A stretch of DNA of 64,000 nt from Edolisoma coerulescens (Eukaryota > Chordata > Aves > Passeriformes > Campephagidae), in NCBI GenBank assembly GCA_013397115.1, contig VWZW01006865.1:636390-700389 (forward strand), in the 5' to 3' direction. A program made the position numbers and the translations under genes. The first letter of the stretch is position 1. The number at the start of each line of letters is the position of its first letter. Of this stretch, positions 50,286 to 63,700 are shown piece after piece. Under the pieces are notes generated by a model. That model did not search any database and was not told where the DNA came from. It worked only from the letters and a program-made list of their open reading frames with translations.

Positions 50286-52235
50286 CTGTAGGGACAGGAC
50301 AGGAAAAGACACTGAGTTCCCATTTTCGGACATGACACTTCATCTTAAGCAAAGGGTTGGAGCTGAGGACACGAACTGTTTCTCTCCATGGGCAAAGATG
50401 ACCTAAAAGGTCACCTTTGGGACCATTCATCGTTAGCAGGGATGTTAAGATTCAGCTAAAACCTACATAATTACTCAATGAAAACGTAGCTGTGTCAATC
50501 CCTCCAGACCAAGAGCCACCCCCCTCTGCCTCGCTCAGGAAGGCTCTCCAACTGCAGGAGGGGAATGCTCTCCAAAGCCCCGTGTCAGCCTGGGGACAAC
50601 GCAGCACTGGCATGTGTTAGGCAGGAAGCCCAGTGTGCTGTGGCACAGCGGCTCAGAAGAGGCAGGGCAGCACTTTCTGTGCATGGATTTGCTGCTGGGA
50701 GGTGGTCAGAGGTCTCTGGGAGAGGTGCCATTTGCGGCTGAGGTTTCTCCACTTCTGAGTGGTCCTGCCCAGATTTTTTCTCTGCGCTTGACACAATCTT
50801 GGGCATATTACTGCTTTACATGCTACTCAACCACCATTAACTTTCAAAAAGTCTTTGTTTTGCCTTCTTCATATTTGAGATGAGTTCTGAGGTGCCAAGG
50901 AGTTCAAGAATGCCCCAGATGGTTGGAAAATTCTTTTGAGGATGCTCAGTTTTGCTCTGAGACGGCACATGCTGTGGGCTTTGTGATCTCAGCTCGCTTT
51001 GTGCCTCCGTGGGAACAGCAAGCCCCAGCCTTCTGGTGCTGTGTGCTCGTGTGAGGGGCTCTCTCCCCAGAAAGTGCCAGAAGCTGCCTTTACATCTATT
51101 CTAATTCTGAACTTCCCTTTCCAGCTCAGTTTACCCGATTGTTTTCTGAAATACCGTTGTGGGTTCACAGCCTGGAGCAGGTCAGGCTCTGCAGTCTGGC
51201 AGGAGTTTTTTAAGACTTGCCATTTATTCTGTGCTGGAGACTTCCCTGGGATTGGTGTTTGGGGCAGCAGAGCCTCTCTTAGATAACGTCTCGTTTGCTC
51301 TTTTTGTGAGTGCCTGTGTCACTGGCTTCAAGCGTGCCTGGTAGGCAGCACATCACAGCAAAGAAAAGATCTCTGTTTCAGAGCAGTCATCATCTCTGTG
51401 CTGTAGGGTAACACATTCCCCATCCCACACAAAGCCTGAACAAACATGCTTTATGCAGGGAACCCCGAGGAGCTGGAGGGATGGAATTGCTAATCTGGTG
51501 ACCTTGAAACAAGTGGCTGTTCATTCTCAGTAGAAGATACCCAGGCCGGATACAGCCTGGAGACTGAGCGCGCCCTGGAGCACAGGACTCGCTCTCGTGT
51601 CCGCCTTGAGGAAACCATCACAAAGGAGCTGATTAAACTTTTTAAGACAGTCCTGCCAAACCCTGGGTGATCAAAACCTCATGACTAAGGCTCCCAAACC
51701 CACGAGATAAACTTCAATATGATCATGTTGATAAATACAATAACGAAAATGGATTTGCTTTGTGCTGTGTAAGTCTCTAGCAGACACACTAGTCAGCTTC
51801 TAAGCTTTTTTAAAAGATTATAAACATTGCTTAACACTGAAAGCCAGGAGTTCTGTGAAATGATGAAAGCACCTGAGCTGGAACATTGGAAAAAAACCCT
51901 TTGCAATAAACTCACAAGAGTTACCAAGTAACAGTGGTGCAGCCAGAGATGTGTCAAGCTCCCCTCCTTTCTGGCACAGCAGATTACCAATGCCAAGGAG
52001 TCCAAAGAGCTGCTTTGTGACCTTACCACGCAGTGGTATGTCTCCAGGGCCAAAACACAGGAGAACTAATCTTTCATTCTCCTGAAATTAAGAACAGAGC
52101 TTCCTCACATCTCTTCCTCCACCTGCCTGATGGAGTCAAAGCTTGCCTTCCCTCTCCCTGCTGCAGCCATGCACTCGGCCAGCTCTCCACACCCAGCACA
52201 GCTGGAAGAGCCTCTCTGCAGCTGTGCTCAGTTAC
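50286..52235 (-). other. XYLT1 intron 8
   Basis: This 1,950-bp intron has donor GTAACT and acceptor CCCTACAG. The acceptor is followed by another CAG, giving a NAGNAG site. I see no other feature in it. Confidence 0.93.
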
Positions 52236-52412
52236 CTGGAAGCGGTGGAAGTCTGCTGGTTTGAAGTCATTGGGTGAACAGCCACACCAGTCAACAATGT
52301 GCTTGTACTGGCACTTGCAGCCCAGCTTGCGGTTCCAGTTGGTGATGCGCAGGTTGTTGTCCACCATGGAGTCGCAGAACGGGCTGTTCTCCAGCACAGT
52401 GTGAAAGAAGGA
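52236..52412 (-). CDS. XYLT1: XYLT1 exon 8: end of GT14 domain, Cys cluster
   Basis: This 177-bp exon is exactly 59 codons (residues 530-588), phase 0 at both ends. It runs from SFFHTVLENSPFCD to FKPADFHRFQ. The acceptor is TTTGTTGCAG|TC and the donor TTCCAG|GTAACT. The cluster CKCQYKHIVDWCGC places cysteines at 561, 563, 572 and 574, the two short disulfides known in human XT1 (561-574 and 563-572, from memory). Cys542 is the partner of Cys301, which lies upstream of this window. The segment closes the catalytic GT-A domain and leads into the linker to the C-terminal domain. Its symmetrical phase means that skipping it would keep the frame but remove the disulfide knot. Confidence 0.96.
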
Positions 52413-54483
52413 CTGCAACAAACACACAGCAGATCACTTATTTAGCTCCTCAAGCTTCCATTTTCTCCTTCACTTCAGCCCATGGGCCCAAACCTAATGC
52501 AGGTGACCTATTTTTGTTTGAAATGACAGAATTAACAAGCTCTATTGTTCTGCTGCATACGAAACACACTCCATGTGCCTGTACTCCACAGAGTATGGAA
52601 AAATCACCACACTCTACAAACCCAACCAAACTGTGAGAACACACAGCTGAGGTCCTGCTCCAATAACCTGGCACAGAATAACTGCACTTCTGCAATGACC
52701 AGCTTTGGGCACTGGGAGTCCAAAGGACTCCAGAAAAGGCACCAGTGCCAGCAATCATTTTATTTTTATTTCAGCTGTATGAGCAATTCTAAGAAATTCC
52801 CATTATTTCTCTTCTGTAAGCTACTCCCTGGTCTAACAGATTTACGACTATTTTTCTGAGCAATGTGCTAATGGCACATCTCAAGCTGTTTCCCAAAACA
52901 ATTCTCAAGACTATACCATCACCCTGGTTACTCTGATAAAAATACAGTCCCAGACAGCTCTTCTGTGGGTGTCTGTCTCCAGCACTCAGAAATGCATTGC
53001 TAGTTGAGTGTCTTTGTTCTGAAATACACAGTTCACCCTAGGCACCAAAAGGACATTCTGCCTCCTGCATTTACGTCTGAAATCATAAGTCTTTATTTGC
53101 TGACTCATGGCAGCATGGAATTCCTATTGGGCAATCCTAATTATATCATCATAATATCAGCTATTACATAAACCATGTGTAATGGGGACTGATATAGCAG
53201 GTTAACAGGTCACTGAAGGCAGGGCCATTTTACAAAGCCAGCTATGTATCTTGCAAAGAAAACCTTGTAGAAAAAAGCTATGGAATATCATCAAATTTAG
53301 CCCTGCAAGAGAGCAGTGACTTCTCTTCAAAATCACCAATAGCAAGATCTATAAATAACCAGCATAACATTAGCATGGCTGGCCCCCAAATAATCCCCCT
53401 ACCCTTTTTAATGTTAAATGACAGCCCAGTGAATATGGATTTTATGCTTGAACTGTTTGGTTAAACCCATAAAGGCATCCATTCTCATTCAAGCGAGAGG
53501 GGAAAAAAAAACCCTACCCAATTACCCATTGCCCTGTGTCCTTTTATAGCAATACAGGAATTTCTCTAGATAATGGATGAAAAGGTTATCAGAGTGGAGA
53601 GAAAAGGTGATTTTTAACGGAAATGGGATTAAAAGAAGACTATGCGACATGTGTGTGGAATAATAAACCCCTATCAAAAGATAACAATTGCTGTGCTCCA
53701 CCACAAGCTAATGAGCCCAGATTTGCAAGACTGGTGTCATCCATCCCTCAAATGTTCAGGAGCCAAGGCAGTTACTGGTTTAAAGGCAGTTGTCAGGTGT
53801 TCCTTGGGCTGGCTGACTGCTGCAGCCTGGGGCAGAGCCTGGCAAGCCGGGGCAGCAGCATGCCCAGGGGCAGCAGCAGCACAGGCTGCCAAGCTGTGCT
53901 CTCCCTGCAGACAGAGCACTCCTGACACACTGCTGCACGCCAGGCCAAACCCCACGCTGGTGTGCACTCCCCTTCTGCATCACTCGTAGCCAGAGCCGCT
54001 CCTGAGTGATCGAAATGATTTCTGACTGTGCCTTCTAGCTGAGTTTTGAACAGAACAATAAACCTTTGTTTGCAGGGTTTACATTTTTAAAGAAAAGCGC
54101 TGGATAATAGCAAGGAAAGCTACTTATGAAGACAATTCGCCATCTCTAATATCCTTCAAAAGCTTTGTGCAGGAAAAAATTGCAAGCAAAGGGCAGCTGG
54201 ATTTTTGGTTGTTCAGTAACAGATTAACAGGCTTAGAAGTATAAAACAAAGCCACTCTTTGCAAAAAAGTCCCACAAACAAACAAAGCAATCAACAACTG
54301 CAAAAGACGTTCTAACCCTAAAGGGCTTACTCATCATAGAAGTAAAATTTTCATTACCCACTGTGGGATGCTCCAGAGCCCACTGCCATCAGGTGAAAGC
54401 CCTTCTGATTTCGGTCAGATCTTTGGGACAAGCACAAACATCACATGTTTGAACACAGAGAGGGATCCTTTGCATTCACATAC
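52413..54483 (-). other. XYLT1 intron 7
   Basis: This 2,071-bp intron has donor GTATGT and acceptor TTTGTTGCAG. A GC-rich stretch at about 53,800-53,960 with CAGCAG words contrasts with AT-rich flanks. No exon or transposon is recognised. Confidence 0.93.
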
Positions 54484-54700
54484 CTCGGCAGGAAGCAGCG
54501 TGTAAGAGTAAAACCTCTTCATCTTGGTCACCAGATCATCGTTGGAAAAAGTGACATATTCCACAAACTTCCTGTTGAGGAGGAACCAGTCCGAGCCTCC
54601 GTCGACGGTGATTCCTTCTGGGATCTTGCGGTCCCCCAGGCGCCACATGTGTGTGTCACACTCCAGGAAGAGCCGATCCAGGCCTTGCTTTCTGATGAAT
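54484..54700 (-). CDS. XYLT1: XYLT1 exon 7: GT-A domain with catalytic Glu
   Basis: This 217-bp exon supplies the last base of the Arg457 codon and residues 458-529 (human numbering). It starts FIRKQGLDRLFLECDTHMW and ends FYSYTLLPAE. The acceptor reads CCCTCAG|A and the donor GAG|GTATGT on the minus strand. The last codon is Glu529, which I recall as the catalytic base in the human XT1 structure, equivalent to the SPDE glutamate of C2GnT. DGGSDWF at 490-496 belongs to the active-site region. Arg481, mutated in a human skeletal dysplasia (R481W, from memory), is conserved. The exon is phase 2 on entry and phase 0 on exit. It belongs to the Branch (GT14) domain. No frameshift or in-frame stop is present. 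Confidence 0.96.
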
Positions 54701-57700
54701 CTGAGGGAATACAAGAGGAGCCATTAAAAGTTAATTTGTATTTTGTTATTATCGGGAGCTTTATAAATAAAAAGCTACTTTCTCAAACAAAAAAGGATCA
54801 AAAGGTCACTTGTTTATATTTCTGTTCTACTCATAAATAATGCAGAGAGGTTTAATAAATGATTAATCAGTTATATGTTCAGTTACGGAGGCAAAGATCA
54901 ACAGATTGCTTTTAAACATCATTTACACCTTCTGCTGTCCTCAGGCTGTGCAGGTGACAGAGCTGTAGGGCAGGGAAGTCCATAATGTTCATTAACTCTG
55001 AACAAACCACCGCAGAAGAACTGCAACATGAACAGGAACTAAACCCAATCTGTGTGAGAGGCTTCCCTCTCTAAATAAATTCAGTTTTTCAAAAACAGGA
55101 AAATGTACATAAAGGTAAAATGACCAATTTTCTCCTTTGCTATTATTTCATTAATTTTTCTGTAGGGATATAGCCAATTAGGAAGAAATACCATTATATT
55201 GGTCTTTGCTGTAGAATGAGCAAGTTCGCTCCATTTTCAAGTCTCTGGGGAGCCATGCTGTGTTATTGCTGAACCATGAATAAGAGGAGCAACTGCAGAC
55301 CTGCAAAGTTACGGAAACGAATTATCTGAGACCAATATAAGAGAAGAAAAGCTGGGAAATCAATCTGTGTTTGAAAGCACTTTGGACTGGATGCCCACTC
55401 CTATTTTGAGACTGTCTGATGCAGGTTTCTGTTTGTTACTCCGTTTGGGAATGATCTCCCTGAAGGAGAAGCAGGGCAGCCGTGAATTAGCACCGAGGGG
55501 GCTGAGCGCCGTCCACCCCGGCTGGACGTGGGCACTGGACACATCCCACGTGCTCTGAGCAGCCACAGATGCTCACTGACCACCCACCACAGCAGCCCAC
55601 AGCCCCAGAGCCCTCCGGCTGCAGGAGCTGCAGGAGAACAGCAGCACCCACAGCGAGAGGGGCACCGCCTTCCCCCCCTGACCCCACAGAGCTGTGCCAG
55701 GCTGCTGCAGGGTCAGCGAGCCAAGATGATGTTTCAGTGCTCCTCAAACACTCGCCACTGAAGGAAAGGGAACAGAAATAAAAGTTAAGGAACAACACCA
55801 AAGCTTTCTGGAGTCCTGCATCTGGAAACACGAGCGTTAACCCCGCAGGCCAACTCCCTGCTTCAAGTTCTGTTCTAGACCAATCAAAGAACTGAGATGC
55901 AATTATGAAATGGTGCATATTAATTTTCAAAAGGACCGTAAATGACTTCAGGGTCTATGTTCTACTGATAGCTATGTCTCTTTTCCCAGTATGAGAAGAG
56001 CTCCTCTGTTAACACAACAGTGCAGAAAACATGTAAATGAGAGTTGAGAAATTTTTCTTTCCATGAACAAGTTTCTAATTTCATGTTCCATTATGAAGGA
56101 TAATAGAAAAGTCTTGCAATTTTAATGCAGTGCTCTGGAATGTAATCTTCAAATTCAATATTTATGCCGTTATCTCCAAATCAAATATTAATGTGCCTGA
56201 AAGTTTGGTCATTTATTTATTTCTCTCAAAACTAAATGCTCATTAGAGTTAATTATTTTAAGAAAAAACCAGAACTTTATCGACTACATTTAAACAGGAA
56301 CATAAAGTTCTTTTCCATGAAGTAATTTCTTTCAGCTGCTATCTCTACCAATTTATCACCCTTTACTCTCATTTTCAAATAGAAGGTTCTTTGACTGCAA
56401 TAGAAACCCTCAAACAAAACAACCACCTGGCTATTTCTGAAACTGCTCTGCACAGAAACTCCCCCAGCCTGTGTCACACAGTGCAGCTCTCAGCTCCCTG
56501 GTGCTGTGACAGCTGCAGCCCCATTGTCTGAACGTGGCAGCAGAACAGCACGGCCACACTCGAGATGAGAAGGTCCCAGCAAATCCTGACTCACAGCTTC
56601 ATGTTTTCCAAATCAGCTGACAGGCTCCTTTTTCTCTGTACGTGTACAGTTCTGTGGTTTTTTTGGAGCTAATGGCTGGGAAAAGCAAATCTCAGGATAT
56701 GGAGGGAAATAAGCCAACTCCTGGGAGTACAGCTGTTTTCACAACAAACCTCAGCCCCCAAATCTTATACAACTGGGTTATTGGAAGAAAGTAAATGTAC
56801 TTCCAATCACTCACCCTCCAGCAAGGCAGCACAGCCCAGCTGAAGAGCTGCAATGCTTTTGGAGATCTCCAGAGAAATGGCCCTTTTGCTTGTGCTTCTT
56901 GAGACCTCCGTACAAACATCACACCAGGTCTCAGACACGGAACTGAGCAGAGAGGAGGTGTTCTGCAGCAGGACCACCCTTACTGGGCCTCCTCACACAC
57001 ACTCTACACCTCAGAGGGACGAGGCATTAGCAAAGCCAATCACTTCTGTGACCCACAGAGCAATGATTTACACAAGGGGCTGCGCAGACCCAGCTCTCCA
57101 CTGGGCGACTGCCTGCTGCTCGTTTCTGTTCCTGGGGAGCCAAGGGGACCACGCGTATTTCAGATCTGCTGGAAGCTAAATGGGAGGGGCTGCTGGCACA
57201 GAGAGCTGAACTGCAACCAAAGTGGAAAAGGTGGACGAGGCTCCCTTTTTTCCCTCCAGGCTCTCTTCTAGGATGACTGATGCTCCCAGCTACTCCAGCA
57301 ATAGCGATTTTGGCACTCAGGCAGGCAAGAACTTACTCCAAGCATATTGAATACTGCCCAAGGGAAAGGGAAAGGGGTATTTGTATGCCACAGAGGCCTT
57401 TTCAAGACATTAAAAACTCTCAAACACTACAAACAGTTCATAAAGGTTCTTGACTAGCCATCCAAGAATGCTTGCAGCCACCTGAAAAATAAAGATAGGA
57501 AGATAGAGGGCAAAAGCATGACCCTACTGATTTGTTTCTAGTCTCATGCTGTATTTCATTAGTTTCTGGTTATGCTCAAGGGAATACCGAAACAGCACAT
57601 TTATAAAGCCAGACCAAGCTTCAGAAAGAGCAATGAAATGCAAAAAAAGGGTGGTTTTTCCCCTTGTCTTTCTATCTTGGGTCTCACAGAACAGCTTGCA

Positions 57701-60700
57701 GAAAACTCCCAAATTAAAAGTAGAAAAAAAAAAACAAAAACAACAACTTAGGAATAGCATTTCCTTAATCTTAGTCCATGTGGAAAAATTCAGGTGCTTC
57801 CTGTCACCCTGGACACCAGGTAAGACAGGCACACCTGTGCCAGCTGCAAATGCACTGGCCAGGACAATGACATCCAACTGAACCAAGGGATGGCTGGCCA
57901 AATACAGCAGATTATCATCAGCTGAAGACAACTGACCTTTCTCCTAATCTAAAACAAACAACAGGAGGGAAATAATGATGAAAAGAGTCAACCACGAGAA
58001 AACACAATTAAAATAAGACTAGGGTTAAGAAAAGCGTGCCATTTTGCTTTATTTCATAGAACACTCCATCTAGGACATCTTGTGCTTCCCCTTATCAATT
58101 TTAATTCTTCCTAAAGAGCCTCCAGTTTTGAGGGCCTGGGATTACACTCAAAAGTATGCAGGAAACACAGGATATTATGCAGGTGTGTTGGCACCTGAGC
58201 TCAGCAATCAGACACTGACACGGTGAAAGGTGCCCTGACGGTGTGTGGGTGCAGCCTCAGGGTTTACACGGTTCCAGAGAGTTATTTTTATACTTTGCTG
58301 AAAAAACCCTGCTGCCTGCAGCACGTGGTCTGTCACTGACTATAGATGTCAGTCCAGGCAGCTCATGATTGCAACCCAGCTCAGGGAACTCCTCTTACTC
58401 TGTAGTTTATTTAAATATTTATAAATGCATTTCAGACAAGATTCTAGGACTGTATAACACATAAGCATTTGTAACTTGTGTAGCACATACTCCTACAACA
58501 TGAGTATAAACACAGCTCAGCTCTTATCATATGTTTTAACTGCTAATAAATATTGTTGCACAGTTACTTACTATCAGCAAAACCATCACAATCGAATATC
58601 CTCCTTTGGACAGTTTTCTCCAAGGGTCAGTGCAAAGCACAGCAGCTTGGAGAGACCCCCGCTCCTGAATGCTCCACTTCCACAGTCCTAAGCCAGAGAG
58701 TTCGCTGCTTTCTGTTTTCTGAAGTTTATGACTGAGTAAAACTTCCTAAAGTATCAGGGGCTATCAGATTGCTGAATGCCATTTATTAATAACTTCATCA
58801 CTAAAAGGTTTTTTTCTGGAAGGAATATATTTTTTAAGGTGAAAATGTTTCTTCCTAAATGTTTCCTGTTTCTGGCCTCTCGCCTCAAAAACCTCCCATT
58901 GACACTTCAGTGTCAACCAGGTGCACCTACCCAGGACCTCATCACCATTGCTCTGGATTCAAGAATAAGAGCTATGAATAAAAGTTAAACATCAACAAAA
59001 CAATTCATCACGAGTCAAAAGACAATGTCAAAGCAAGAATCTGTAGAGCTTGGAGCTCCACTAGCACCATGTCCACGTTTCCCTGAGTGTACGTGGACAA
59101 GCTCTGCATGTTTTGACTTTTATCTGCTCCTCTTTTAATTGTCTTTAGTTGAAAATTTGAGGAAGAAAGTCCATTTCAGTGCGAAAAGTCAAGTAAATAT
59201 TTTTACAGATGAGAAATGTGAGAGTCACTTGCCAGCAGTGTTTGCACAGCCACCCTGGAAACGCTTACAGAGTCAATCAGCTGGGAAGCATAAAACAGTA
59301 ATTTGCAGTTTAGGTGACCAACTAGAAAGCACAGAACAATAATTTGAAAACCTCGAGCGTAGCAGTTGCAAGAGGTAATTTGTGAGCAATCTCTAGGCTA
59401 CTATACATCTCCACAAACCAGGCACTGAAAAATTCCTTCGAATAAGCAGATTCATGAATCCCAAACCTGTGCAGAGCAGAATCATTCCCTGCCTGCTCAG
59501 GGCAGAAATCCTGACCTCCACTGAGTTTTCTGGGTCCAGCTGACCCTGATTTCACTCCATTTCCATGAGGAACGCTATTCTGCCAAGGGTTAAACAGTAT
59601 TTACAACATCTGAAATAATTAACAATTGGCTATTTAAGCACAATGCCTACGTGGAACCAGATATTCATCTGTTTTTCTAAGGACAGGATCCTGCAGTATG
59701 TTTCCCGAGACCTCTTCCTGCCATGCTGAAAGCCTCCAGGGCTGACCCCCCACTCCCAAAATGGAGCTGAAGCTTGAACAGGGGAACAGAGACAAACAGA
59801 AATAGCACCTACTCAGTCTGTCAGGATGAGGAAGATATCCACCCAGTATGACAGGCATCGTGTGGAAAGCACAGAACACACAATTCCTGCTGTTTCAAAA
59901 GGCCTTGAAAATAACTCTCAGCACAGACAGAAATGATGGAAGAAAAGAGAAGGAGAAAGAATAATTGTAACTTGCTTTTCAATGTGCTTTAACTGTGGCA
60001 TCCTAAATGCAAATGTTAGGAGGTCAAAAATGTTATGAGGGCAGAATTCTCATCTTTTTTTAATTCCCTTACTCAGAAGAAAATATTTAAACACATTACT
60101 GTCTCAACAATCCCCCTAAGCTTTAGTGCCAATGCAGAAACAAACATCAGCAATATCAGAAAGAATTCCTCTCGTGACTGAATCTGCCCTAGTGAGATTG
60201 GGCTTATGTCCTGATTTTTATTTCAGGAGCAAAAGGCAAAGCCATAAATAAGCACACATATTGAAATGCTTTTAGCAGTTTTGCCCAGTTTTTCAAGAAA
60301 TATTATGTTCAGTGTGTCCCTTCTCAATCAATGGCATCTTCATGGAAGCCAAGCAGCCATGGCACTTTAGGTATTCCACATGGGATGCTGTTGAAAGCTG
60401 ATAAATACACACATTTTATCTGGTCATTATTCCATCTCTACATGGACATGATTAGACTTTTCAAGCTTAAAATAGGTATCTTATATACTATATAATTTGT
60501 TTCTGCTTCTTTCATATGTAATGTTCCCAGAATATCCATTTAATGCTTTAGTCCTAGCACATCTTTGCATTCTATTTGGAAGAAATTTCTCAGGATTCTT
60601 TCTTCTTCTCCACCTTTTCCTACACATTAACTTCCACTGGTTTTGAAAAACTTTACTCTCCACCTTCTCTCTTTCAAAGGAGAAGTCTCTTTTTCAGAGA

Positions 60701-63700
60701 AAGTCTTAAAAAGCCTCAATGTTTCTCAATATTTAATGTTGCAGGCCAGGGAGCAAAACAAAAAAAAATCCTCTAAAATTCTTTTAGTTGTAGGAAACTT
60801 GCAGTGTCTATTTTTTGCAGTAATGACTCTACTAGGAATTGCCTTGATTTGTCAACAGTTCCATGCATTTCCTTGTGAGCATAAAGCTTGAGAGAGACTT
60901 TCAAAGACTTTCCTGTGGGTTTCTTTCCACCACTCTTCACTTACACAGCATCTTTTAAGCAATACTGAAATAGCTTTCAGAAGGTCCAAAATGAAATGGC
61001 TTCCTCTCACCATCAGGGAGGCCACAACTCAAGTGGTTCTGTTTCTTTTTATACTAAATAAGCAAAACTGCAAAGGACAGTGTGCGGAGATGTAGCAAGA
61101 ACTCACCACAGACAGACTCAATTATATGAAACCTGATATTTTGCCATCTGTTTGTCTCCAATAAATGTCTTCTCTAGAAGGTTTCTTGTCTCCTCACCTT
61201 CTTTCTAGTGACTGAGGGCAAGTGTGAGTCCCTTCTATAAAGGTTTTCAAGCTAGCACATCAGGCCACTGACCTGTGGGTACACCAGGGCCAACAACATC
61301 TGTGCAGCTTAAAATGATGTTCCCTGTCATAACCATGTCATAAAATGCCTCAGGAGCTCAGACGACAGGGCACAAAAGCTGCTGTTTACATGGCTGCAAA
61401 TGAAGTGTGCAGCTCAATGTTCTCAGACAGCAAAAAGATTCCTGATTATTTTACCAGTATCTCAATTTTCACCTCCTTCCTAATTTGTCCTTGCCCCATA
61501 AAGTATGGCTGCTTCAAACCTTCTCACTTAAAGCACCTTCCTGAACCAGTGGATGATCTTGCCTGTACACTCTAAGAACAAAGAACATCCTACTTAGTCC
61601 CACATCAAGACATATGGCTGGTTTTGTTTCCCTTTGCACTGACAGCTTAGAGCACTGTTTTCCAAAACCGAGCAGAAATAAAAGCCCTACAAGGAGGCAA
61701 ACTGTCAAGCTGAAGCAGTAAAGGCTTTATGGCTCCCCTAATGCTTAGCATAAAGCACTAAGAACATTTGAAAGTTAGCTGTAATGTCTGAATTTTTAAA
61801 GCGCAGTCTCTTTGCAGAGAAGATGCATGTTGCTATTTCGGTCGCTACATTTCCCATGCAACTGCTGGGCTGAACTACTTCCAAGCAAAAAATAGATCTT
61901 AGTCCATGTGCTCCAGAACACTCAAGTGTTCTAAAAATTTTAACAAAAAAGTATGAGGCTGAGGGTAATTTGTGCCAAAGGAACCACCAGATATGTGACA
62001 TGAGCAGCAGTGTAAGTGCTGCTAGGACATGTGCTGCTAAACAACAAAAAACTTGACTCTTGCTCTGAGCTACAAAGGAGGCTGCTGTCACCTAAAGCTG
62101 CTTCAGTCCTGCTTGCCTACCTGCTCGCTCCCTTGCCATCTCAGCAGTCCTTTCTTCCTAGTCCTCTCCTGTGGTAGCAGACCTCCTCTTCTGTGCTCTT
62201 CTCCTCTCTCATGAGCCGCCCCTCCGAGGGGCAGCCGCTCTCTGGTCTTTAGCAGAAACACCCGGTTCAGAGCAGCTGCAACTCATCAAGGTCACGACTG
62301 CCCCCAGCCCGTTCTTGTCCTCCTGCATTTCTCCCTTTTTACTTTAGGTCGATACAATACACACTAAAATTTTTCTCTTTTTCCACACATGCTAATAACT
62401 AAAGATGGTTTGGCTGGGGCACACTAAAAGGTTCAAATACATTACAACAGACACGTGGTTACACTATTCCAACACCAGCGATAATTAATCCATTTTTTCC
62501 CTAGTATTTGGGTACTGACAGGGCAATTCATCAGTGCAACACACAACAACATTTACTGTGTGATCCGTTTTCCTAACTGAGCACCAAACCCCATCAGCCC
62601 CGTGTACAGCACACCAACAAACAGCAAGGAAAAAAGGCATGTCGGAAACGGGGGTGGGTGAAACAGATGTGTGCCAGCAGGGGAGATTCTGGGAACGTGC
62701 TCCAGTCCTTTGGAGCTAAGGTTTCTCCAGCCTCTGAGAACTGGAATGGGATTGTGATGCTCCTTGGTACAGTTCACCAACACCTCTACAATTATCTGGA
62801 ACCCAGAAGCCAGAAAGGGGACAAGACAACTGCAAAGAATAGCATTAATGAGGAGAAAAAAATCAGCAGAAGAAAAGAATATGGATACATACCAAACTTT
62901 TAAGGGCCTTTTCCTTAGCTATTTGTATTTTGCCTATGAGCTCAAGATTCCTCTAAGATGTAACAGCACCCTGCCTTCACAGCATGTTTACACTGCTCCC
63001 AAATGACCACTGTGGAAAGGTTTCTATGCAAACTCCCCCTTTTCCTGCCTGTCATTGAAGATGTCACATTTGACTGTCTTTATATTTTATAATACATCAG
63101 CCAGGTGCTGCTCCTGCCAAAAAAGAAAAAATCTTCTGTGTACTCCAAACTGCAATAGCTTATACAACTACCAGGTTATTCCCTGGCTTTTAATAGTCTA
63201 AGACACTGAAAAGAGGAGGAAATGTGGTGCCCACTAAGCACTATGTAACAGCTCCAGCCACTGTGTGCAATTCCATTCTGTACATCCCCCTCTGTCAGGA
63301 AATAATGCTGCTCCAGCCGAGTGAAGGAGCCATTTCATGTCCACTCCCTCTGCTGAAGCCACTAAAGGAAAATCAGAGCGATGCACTTTTTCATGACTTT
63401 GACATAACTAAAAGAAAACTTAACTCTACAAAAGGAAGCCGGGTTTCTCTCCTTATTTGGCAGTAAAACATGTACTGATTGTGAACATGGCTTGAATACA
63501 AAGTGCAGGGCAATTGAGCTGCACAAGCATTTCAGCTTGAAGATGGCACTTCTAATCTTTCTCTGTTGTGTGATCCAAAGACTACGATGACTCAAAATTA
63601 AGAGTTTTCAGTTGTTTACCAGGCAGACTTAGATAGCTGAAAAGCTTATTGATTAGGAACCGTTGTTCATCCATAAATTAAAATTGAAAGTATTAGCAAG

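Noticed and set aside
33405..54700. Assignment to the paralogue XYLT2
   Set aside because: The SSLSPDPKSELGPVK tail is shared with XYLT2. However, the exon 11 sequence (KGPNVTVTVIWVDP, THYKPPLNLPLRPGVW) and the VGPTACPV region fit XYLT1, and the length reaches residue 959, the XYLT1 length.
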